A DNA stretch of 12,517 nucleotides from an uncultured Ruminococcus sp. GTDB taxonomy: Bacteria; Bacillota; Clostridia; Oscillospirales; Ruminococcaceae. Shown piece by piece: positions 8,180 to 12,517 of this stretch (the stretch's first letter is position 1; every line of letters begins with the position of its first letter). The notes beneath the pieces were generated by a model. The model was given only the letters and a program-made list of their open reading frames with translations. It was not told where the DNA came from and did no database searches. Location: assembly GCA_947178195.1 (NCBI GenBank), contig CAMWXM010000064.1:1-12517 (forward strand). The letters are read 5' to 3'. The position numbers were made by a program, and so were the translations under genes.

Positions 8180-8339
8180 GTGGTACAGAAGCTTTATAGC
8201 GTATGCTGTAATGGGTATCGGCGGTATCTTTACAGGAATATTACTGATACCCATAGGTGTATTTGCAATGCTTATTTATTGCATTTGGAAAATCATAGAT
8301 AAAATTATTCGTTGGTGTGACAAATGTGAAAATCTATGA
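8166..8339 (+). CDS. Small hydrophobic membrane protein overlapping the lipoprotein gene
   Basis: A 57-residue protein read in a different frame from the lipoprotein, starting at ATG 8166. It has a basic start (MRKTKWYR), a hydrophobic stretch at about residues 9-44 that could be one long or two short helices with a Gly-rich turn, and a basic-then-Cys tail (IIRWCDKCENL). Overlap with the upstream stop implies translational coupling; the upstream site (GGCGG, 8154-8158) is modest. The in-frame ATG at 8115 would lie within the lipoprotein and add non-hydrophobic residues, so it was not chosen. Family unknown. As a second small membrane protein in the operon it may assist the exporter; a chance ORF is possible. 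Confidence 0.55.
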   Translation: MRKTKWYRSFIAYAVMGIGGIFTGILLIPIGVFAMLIYCIWKIIDKIIRWCDKCENL

Positions 8340-8363
8340 TTCAGTAGAAAGCGAGGCTCTATT

Positions 8364-8705
8364 TTGAAACGGATTTTAATTGTTGATGATGACAAAACCA
8401 TCAGATATGCCTTATCGAAATTGTTGAGAAAGGAATTTGAGATTTTGGAATCTTCCTGTGTTAATAACGCATTGGAAATGCTGAAAACGGCTTCTGTCGA
8501 TCTGATTTGTTCTGATTATAATATGCAGGACGGAACAGGCTTAGATTTACTGCGTTCTTGCAAGGAAATGAATATCTCTGTTCCATTTATGCTTATGTCC
8601 GCTTGCGACAGCAATCAGCTTTCAAGAAAAGCTGATTTGTATGGTATAACTTTTTGTGAAAAAACAGATTATAATTTTCTTGATAAGATTAGAACTATGC
8701 TATAG
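8364..8705 (+). CDS. Stand-alone CheY-like receiver protein (single-domain response regulator)
   Basis: A 113-residue receiver domain with no output domain. The acidic pocket is at Asp8-Asp9 (ILIVDDD), the phospho-acceptor Asp51 (DLICSDYNMQDG), the switch Ser79 (LMSA) and the conserved Lys100 (CEK). The proline usually following this lysine is Thr. All phosphorylation residues are present, so it should be phosphorylated by a histidine kinase, but it cannot bind DNA itself, as with Spo0F or CheY. The start is TTG at 8364 with a GAAAGCGAGG site upstream. It follows the small membrane protein by 24 bases in the same operon. Immunity ABC operons commonly have a kinase and an OmpR-type regulator; this might be a phospho-sink, relay or decoy for one elsewhere, or a regulator trimmed to its receiver. 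Receiver identity is secure, role is not. Confidence 0.85.
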   Translation: MKRILIVDDDKTIRYALSKLLRKEFEILESSCVNNALEMLKTASVDLICSDYNMQDGTGLDLLRSCKEMNISVPFMLMSACDSNQLSRKADLYGITFCEKTDYNFLDKIRTML

Positions 8706-8717
8706 AAAGGAAAAAGA

Positions 8718-8825
8718 ATGGGCTGTTTATCACGGCTTTTACATAAAACAAAAGCAGTCTTGAAGTTACTTTTCGGGTGTAGACAAATGCGTATCTACAT
8801 ACGGTTACGGAATCCCGACTATTAA
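8718..8825 (+). CDS. 35-residue cationic amphipathic peptide
   Basis: A short open frame starts at ATG 8718, 12 bases after the receiver stop, with a GAAAGG site (8704-8709) eight bases upstream, and ends in TAA at 8823-8825. The product has three Lys and five Arg against one Asp. The N-terminal half (SRLLHKTKAVLKLLFG) would form an amphipathic helix, with Cys at 3 and 21. There is no leader-peptide cleavage motif and no Ser/Thr/Cys-rich core as in lantibiotic precursors. A good ribosome site, operon position and helix pattern argue for real translation. Length and lack of a family keep it uncertain. Confidence 0.4.
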   Translation: MGCLSRLLHKTKAVLKLLFGCRQMRIYIRLRNPDY

Positions 8826-8830
8826 CATTG

Positions 8831-8877
8831 GGCAAAAGGAAAATAGAGGGGCTTATTCCTCTGTTTACTCTTTTGCC
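8831..8877. terminator. Convergent hairpin between the ABC operon and the XRE gene
   Basis: GGCAAAAG (8831-8838) pairs with CTTTTGCC (8870-8877), and AGAGG (8845-8849) with CCTCT (8858-8862) inside, separated by an imperfect A/T bulge. It follows the last plus-strand gene and overlaps the stop codon of the minus-strand regulator, the usual place for a two-way terminator. Neither side has a strong T-run, so strength is uncertain. Confidence 0.5.
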
Positions 8878-9134
8878 TTACATAGCCCGTTTACAGTTGC
8901 TTCTATGACGGAAAGCTCTTTATCGTCTAATTTGTTGAGCTGTGCGTCTAAGCGTCTGCGGACAGAACTTTTTTCGACTTCTTTGTTTGGGAATATGTAC
9001 TCGTCAACCGACACATCGAACATTGTAATGAGTTGGATAAACAGCTCAATGCTTGGATACTGTACATCATTTTCGATGGATTGAATGTGTCTGGGAGCAT
9101 AGCCGATTATCCCAGAAAGTTGTTCCCTTGTCAT
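8865..9134 (-). CDS. XRE-family regulator of conjugative-element type, 5' end apparently damaged
   Basis: The visible frame from ATG 9134 to TAA at 8865 encodes 89 residues with a helix-turn-helix (TREQLSGIIGYAPRHIQSIE) and an acidic C-terminal part (LDAQLNKLDDKELSVIEA) typical of small XRE repressors in Tn1549-like elements. In-frame codons upstream (9135-9176) encode SVRQAIKKAREARG, which is the normal first helix of this family, so the true protein should start further up. However, from there to the in-frame TAG at 9213-9215 there is no ATG, GTG or TTG, only ATT codons. ATG 9134 has no spaced ribosome site and would drop helix 1. The 5' end therefore looks replaced or mutated, and the gene is probably inactive or translated from a non-standard start. 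It converges on the ABC operon. Confidence 0.6.
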   Translation of the reverse strand: MTREQLSGIIGYAPRHIQSIENDVQYPSIELFIQLITMFDVSVDEYIFPNKEVEKSSVRRRLDAQLNKLDDKELSVIEATVNGLCKAKE

Positions 9135-9290
9135 TCCTCTGGCTTCACGGGCTTTTTTGATTGCCTGTCTTACAGAGAAGTGACTTCTAATTAAACGATG
9201 TGAAATCTCTTGCTATAGGATATAAAATATCTACATTATGGAAGTGAAAAATCCATCTGCAATTTTTTTGTGAATTGCCAATCTGAGGAC

Positions 9291-9349
9291 TTGACATAGA
9301 GGTAACAAGTTGCTATAATTAGAAGTGGAAACTTGTTACTACTTGTTAC
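9291..9349 (+). promoter_or_regulatory. Strong promoter overlapped by MarR-type operator half-sites
   Basis: TTGACA (9291-9296), a 17-base spacer and TATAAT (9314-9319) form a consensus sigma-A promoter. The 9-base element GTAACAAGT at 9302-9310, within the spacer, is repeated in inversion as ACTTGTTAC at 9331-9339 and again at 9341-9349, just before the AGGAGG ribosome site (9350-9355). Operators inside and just after a promoter fit repression, most simply autorepression by the MarR-type protein encoded next. Confidence 0.8.
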
Positions 9350-9363
9350 AGGAGGAAAGACAG

Positions 9364-9846
9364 ATGAAAATGGAAGATATTTTTGAAAAATACGATTGCG
9401 ATACCGAACACAGGATACAAGCAATCTTTTCAAGCATTTTTATTTTACAAAACCGTATGCAGACAGCAGGAGAAAAACTTCAAACAGAAATTTCTATGAA
9501 GCAATGGCTACTACTTGCTATGACAGAGTGTTGTCCAGAGCCACGAACATTGACAAATGTGGGGAATCTTATGGGCTGTTCAAGACAGAATATTAAAAAG
9601 TTGGCGTTAGCTCTTAAAAAGAAGGGATTTGTCCGTTTGTTATTAGGTGGTAATAATTCTGTCCGTATTGAATTGACAGACAAAGTAAATGAATATGCCG
9701 TAGAAATGGGAGAACGGCATTTGCAGTCTCTAAAATTGCTATTTGCAGATTTTAGTGAGGAAGAAATTGGGCAGTTATTCCACTTATACGCTAAATTATA
9801 TGCAGGCATGGAACGGGTAGAAAAATATGCGGAGGAATTGAGCTGA
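9364..9846 (+). CDS. MarR-family transcriptional regulator
   Basis: A 160-residue winged-helix protein. Helix 1 (about 15-38) would contribute to the dimer interface, the winged helix spans about 45-108, the recognition helix is in GCSRQNIKKLALALKKKGFV (71-90), and the wing is in GGNNSVRIELTDK (95-107). C-terminal helices 110-160 complete the dimerisation domain. The start at 9364 has AGGAGG eight bases upstream; the upstream in-frame ATG at 9325 would lie inside the operator and is rejected. The stop overlaps the next start as TGATG, so the downstream membrane-anchored protein is co-expressed. MarR proteins often sense phenolics or antibiotics; no ligand can be deduced. The promoter layout suggests that it represses its own operon. 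Confidence 0.9.
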   Translation: MKMEDIFEKYDCDTEHRIQAIFSSIFILQNRMQTAGEKLQTEISMKQWLLLAMTECCPEPRTLTNVGNLMGCSRQNIKKLALALKKKGFVRLLLGGNNSVRIELTDKVNEYAVEMGERHLQSLKLLFADFSEEEIGQLFHLYAKLYAGMERVEKYAEELS

Positions 9847-10721
9847 TGAAGAAAGTGAGGAAAAGAAAAATGTTTATTGCAATAGGCGTATTGCTTGTTT
9901 TAGTTGGTGTATTGATGATATGGCTTAACATTTCATATTCACCTGTCAAAAAGCAGTTTCAAAATGATATAGCAGCTCTTTTGGCTGAAAACCAGTTATC
10001 CGTTAACAATGAAGTATTTGCCGATAACGATTTTTCACATTTGCCGACTGCTATTCAACGATACATTGAAAACTGCGGATATATAGGAACACAGAAAATG
10101 TCCTATCTGAAAATGGAATACCACAATGTTGATTTTTCACAGGGTAAAGATCGCCCAACTTTGACAATCGACTATACGCAGTACAATTTTATCAACGAAC
10201 CTTGCAGAATGGCACTCATTGACAGCAGTATGTTTGGTATTCCTTTTGAGGGGTATGACTACTATCAAAACGGAACTGGTGGCATGAAAGGCGTAATTGC
10301 AAAAGCTTTTACCCTATTCGACCAGACTGGGGCAGATATGGATAAGGCTTGCCTTGCTACTTTTCTTGCGGAAAGTTTATTCGCCCCTACCATTCTGTTG
10401 CAGGACTATATTACTTTCGAGGAAATAAGCGATTTTGAAGTACGGGCAACAATCACTTATGGCGGACAAACGGCAAGCGGTATTTTCACTTTCAATGAAC
10501 AATATGAAATGATTTCTTTTACTACAAACGACAGAGCCGCAACAGGAACAGACGGTAGCATAGAATATATACCGTGGTCTGCTCTTTGTAGTAATTATCA
10601 GCTTTCCGAAAATGGCATTAAATATCCTACGAGATTTCAAGCTGTTTGGAATTATCCCGATGGGGATTTTGTTTACTTTGATGGTGTTATCAGTGAGGTA
10701 TCTTATGTATATAAACAATAG
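9846..10721 (+). CDS. Membrane-anchored DUF6544-like protein of unknown function
   Basis: A 291-residue protein with a short basic start, one transmembrane segment at about residues 9-28 and a large extracytoplasmic domain. Recognisable are the segment LPTAIQRYIENCGYIG near 66-81, and alternating beta strands with Trp/Tyr-rich closing motifs (GSIEYIPWSA, GIKYPTRFQAVW). This pattern fits the DUF6544 family, recalled from family knowledge and not searched. These are seen beside regulators in Firmicutes and have no proven activity. Translation is coupled to the MarR gene (TGATG), and the 3' end overlaps the next gene by 17 bases. The neighbours suggest an envelope-stress or lipophilic-compound role, which is inference only. 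Confidence 0.75.
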   Translation: MKKVRKRKMFIAIGVLLVLVGVLMIWLNISYSPVKKQFQNDIAALLAENQLSVNNEVFADNDFSHLPTAIQRYIENCGYIGTQKMSYLKMEYHNVDFSQGKDRPTLTIDYTQYNFINEPCRMALIDSSMFGIPFEGYDYYQNGTGGMKGVIAKAFTLFDQTGADMDKACLATFLAESLFAPTILLQDYITFEEISDFEVRATITYGGQTASGIFTFNEQYEMISFTTNDRAATGTDGSIEYIPWSALCSNYQLSENGIKYPTRFQAVWNYPDGDFVYFDGVISEVSYVYKQ

Positions 10722-10902
10722 AACAGAGTGGATACGCTGTCCTGTCTGCGGAAATAAAACCCGTGATAGAATTAGAGAGGATACGGTTTTGAAAAACTAT
10801 CCTCTTTACTGTCCAAAGTGTAGACAAGAAAGTTTGATTGAAGTAAAGAATTTACAAATAACTGTCATCAAAGAGCCAGACGCACAGACGCAGAGCCGAT
10901 GA
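10705..10902 (+). CDS. Cysteine-rich KTR-domain small protein
   Basis: A 65-residue protein with two CxxC pairs, CPVC (12-15) and CPKC (36-39), that should bind one zinc ion, and the GNKTR motif that names the Cys_rich_KTR family. These small zinc-ribbon proteins occur on Tn916/Tn1549-type conjugative elements, often next to resistance genes, so this one marks mobile DNA; their function is unknown. The start chosen is ATG 10705 (MYINNRTEWIRCP), with GAGGT six bases upstream. It lies inside the end of the DUF6544-like gene, implying coupled translation. A longer frame starts at 10612 but is just the shadow of that gene. The TGA stop lies in the stem of the terminator that follows. Confidence 0.88.
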   Translation: MYINNRTEWIRCPVCGNKTRDRIREDTVLKNYPLYCPKCRQESLIEVKNLQITVIKEPDAQTQSR

Positions 10903-10940
10903 ACTTGTGAGATGTCTCACAGCTCATCGGCTCTGTTTTT
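10891..10940 (+). terminator. Rho-independent terminator of the MarR operon
   Basis: CAGAGCCGATGA (10891-10902) pairs perfectly with TCATCGGCTCTG (10924-10935). A second stem, TGTGAG (10906-10911) with CTCACA (10916-10921), sits in the loop, and TTTTT follows at 10936-10940. The first stem includes the stop codon of the KTR gene. It also separates this operon from the convergent MATE gene. Confidence 0.92.
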
Positions 10941-10975
10941 AGATGGAAATCATATTCATTTTATGTTGTCTGTAC

Positions 10976-12340
10976 TTATTGTAGGATTTGTTTCTGCATT
11001 TCGTTCAGCTTTTTATGAAGTGGTATTGCCATAAATACCGTTATGATTGCTGATAGCACATCGGCAATCGGCTGAGCATACAAAATTCCGTTAAGTCCCC
11101 AGACCATTGGGAGAAACAGAATAACAGGAATAAAGCAAATCCCCTGTCTGCAAGCTCCGAGGATAAAGCCTTCTTTGCCTTTTCCCAAAGCAAGGAATAA
11201 AGAGGAATAGACCGTGTAAAATCCAAAAAGTATAATGGTGATGCCGTTTGCTCTTAAAGATGCTGCTCCTATGCGAATCATCTCAGCATCGCCTTTTGTA
11301 AACTGCGAAACGATAGCCGTAGGTAACAGAGCTAGTATTACACCGAAAATCACACAAAAAGCCGTAGACCAAAGGACGGAAGTTTTAATCGCTTCACGCA
11401 AGCGGTCAAATTTTTTTGCCCCATAGCTGTACCCTGCAATGGGCTGAAAGCCTTTAATAAATCCAAATACAGATAAGCTACCCATTGAAATAAGGCGGGT
11501 AACAACACCCATGCCTGCAATAGCTGAATCGCCGTAATCACCTGCGGCGTTATTGATTAAAGAAATGGAAAGGCTTGTCAATATCTGGAATACTAATGTG
11601 GGAATACCGATTTTGAATATTTCAGACATAATTTCCTTTGAGTATGTGCAATCCTTAATCCGAAAATGAAAAACGCTTTTCTTTCGCAGAATATAGGTCA
11701 AATAAACACAGGTTGAAACTACTTGTGAGATTGCTGTTGCTATTGCTGCTCCTGCCACGCCTAAATCAAATACATAAATGAATAACGGGTCTAAGGCGAT
11801 ATTGAGGACTGCACCCGTCAATAGGGCACACATAGTTGTTTTGGCAGCTCCCTCACTTGTCACGATATTATTCATAGTGACATTGAACACATTGAAGATA
11901 CAGGAAATAATATAGATGCCTGCATATATGGTAGCATAAGGCAGGATACTGTCTGTTGCCCCCAAAAGTTTTAATATAGGTTGCAGGAATACCATTGAAA
12001 GAATAATGATGACTGCTCCTACTGATACGCTGCTGTATAAAGCGGTACTTGCCACTTTATTCGCATTTTCCTTATCCCCACGACCTAACAATCTGGAAAT
12101 ATAGGAGGCAGCACCGTTACCGAATAACAAACCAAGACCAACAACGACCTGTCCGAGAGGATAAACTACAGAGATTGCCCCCATCTGGCTCTCTCCCAAA
12201 CCGCCCACAAAATAAGCATCCACGAGATTATAGAAAGCATTGACTAACATACCAATCATAGTCGGAATGCCCATTGCCAAAAGTGCTTTAGGTACGGATA
12301 CACTGCCGAGCAGTTCCATTTTTTTACTTTGACTGTTCAT
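10976..12340 (-). CDS. MATE-family multidrug efflux transporter
   Basis: A 454-residue inner-membrane protein of normal MATE length, with two bundles of six helices. Typical family segments are IPTMIGMLVNAFYNLVDAYF in helix 1, LDPLFIYVFDLGVAGAAIAT in the middle of the N-lobe, and KGFQPIAGYSYGAK near residues 310-323 in the C-lobe, matching the Q-P-x-x-G-Y-x-Y-G-A-K pattern. MATE pumps exchange Na+ or H+ for cationic drugs. Sequence resembles the MepA-like group of Firmicutes, but substrates cannot be predicted. The start at 12340 has AAAGGAG about seven bases upstream on the minus strand. It is transcribed alone from a perfect TTGACA-17-TATAAT promoter packed with palindromes, so it is likely induced by relief of repression. 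It is convergent with the MarR operon across a terminator. Confidence 0.93.
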   Translation of the reverse strand: MNSQSKKMELLGSVSVPKALLAMGIPTMIGMLVNAFYNLVDAYFVGGLGESQMGAISVVYPLGQVVVGLGLLFGNGAASYISRLLGRGDKENANKVASTALYSSVSVGAVIIILSMVFLQPILKLLGATDSILPYATIYAGIYIISCIFNVFNVTMNNIVTSEGAAKTTMCALLTGAVLNIALDPLFIYVFDLGVAGAAIATAISQVVSTCVYLTYILRKKSVFHFRIKDCTYSKEIMSEIFKIGIPTLVFQILTSLSISLINNAAGDYGDSAIAGMGVVTRLISMGSLSVFGFIKGFQPIAGYSYGAKKFDRLREAIKTSVLWSTAFCVIFGVILALLPTAIVSQFTKGDAEMIRIGAASLRANGITIILFGFYTVYSSLFLALGKGKEGFILGACRQGICFIPVILFLPMVWGLNGILYAQPIADVLSAIITVFMAIPLHKKLNEMQKQILQ

Positions 12341-12372
12341 TATTTGCTCCTTTCACCTTACAATCAATATAT

Positions 12373-12442
12373 TTTATAGTACTATAAATTATAGTATTTG
12401 CGCCGCATTACTCATTATACTATAATTTATAGTACTTGTCAA
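12373..12442 (-). promoter_or_regulatory. MATE gene promoter with palindromic operators
   Basis: On the minus strand TTGACA (plus coordinates 12437-12442), a 17-base spacer and TATAAT (12414-12419) form a perfect promoter. The spacer contains most of an odd palindrome, TACTATAATTTATAGTA (12418-12434). Downstream of the start point, two overlapping palindromes follow: TTTATAGTACTATAAA (12373-12388) and TACTATAAATTATAGTA (12380-12396). All are built from the same AGTA-TAAATTATA unit, so one dimeric repressor probably binds at several sites. Confidence 0.8.
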
Positions 12443-12465
12443 GTATGAAAAAAATTTTTTCTTTC

Positions 12466-12506
12466 ACTTGACAAATAGAGTAATTTATAGTACTATAAAT
12501 TATAAT
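12466..12506 (+). promoter_or_regulatory. Divergent rightward promoter with the same operator
   Basis: TTGACA at 12468-12473 and TACTAT at 12491-12496 (17-base spacer) point rightward, and a perfect TATAAT sits further on at 12501-12506. A 22-base perfect palindrome (12481-12502, core TTTATAGTACTATAAA) covers the -10 region. The -35 elements of the two divergent promoters are themselves a 9-base inverted repeat (12436-12444 with 12466-12474). The target gene lies beyond the window; a regulator of the MATE pump is the natural guess. Confidence 0.65.
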
Positions 12507-12517
12507 GAATATATTGA

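Noticed and set aside
1..12517. CRISPR array, tRNA or rRNA genes, transposase or integrase genes
   Set aside because: No regular spacer-repeat series, no cloverleaf or rRNA-like sequence, and no transposase or recombinase motifs were seen.

Overview
The window reads as low-GC Firmicute DNA, most likely from a gut clostridium of the Oscillospiraceae/Lachnospiraceae kind. This is inferred from AT-rich codon use, strong AGGAGG-type ribosome sites, consensus TTGACA/TATAAT promoters, and several gene families typical of Tn916/Tn1549-type conjugative elements. No taxon-specific marker was searched.

Left part (1-2200) is ordinary chromosome: the 3' portion of a ThiF/E1-like gene (probable tRNA threonylcarbamoyladenosine dehydratase) and a complete guaA (GMP synthase). 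The 3' end of guaA is a known integration site for genomic islands, and everything to its right looks accessory.

2201-5137 is scar-like. It holds a 277-base non-coding stretch with short direct and inverted repeats, an internal fragment of a large CnaB/SpaA-type surface protein of the kind carried by conjugative elements (no signal peptide, no sortase anchor), a 32-base perfect palindrome in which that fragment ends, and a 109-base MITE-like unit with 13-base terminal inverted repeats.

5047-8825 is a compact operon preceded by four AAGG boxes at exactly 11-base intervals and a TATAAT box. It encodes a LanF-type ATPase with the Glu-containing 'E-loop', two overlapping LanE/LanG-type permeases, a small three-helix membrane protein, a lipoprotein, a second small membrane protein, a stand-alone receiver protein and a 35-residue cationic peptide. 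This resembles a lantibiotic/bacitracin-type immunity or detoxification module without its own histidine kinase, DNA-binding response regulator or recognisable precursor peptide. It is the best candidate here for an under-described system.

8831-9363 holds a hairpin, a convergent XRE-family regulator that lacks a normal start codon, and a strong promoter overlapped by three copies of a 9-base operator half-site. 9364-10902 is a tightly coupled MarR / DUF6544-like / Cys-rich KTR operon ending in a clear intrinsic terminator. 10976-12340 (minus strand) is a MATE efflux pump driven from a divergent, operator-rich promoter region (12373-12506). The second promoter there points rightward out of the window, presumably to the pump's regulator.

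Overall this is a chromosomal anchor followed by layered remnants of conjugative elements carrying small-molecule and peptide defence cargo: an ABC immunity operon, a MarR-controlled operon and a MATE pump.
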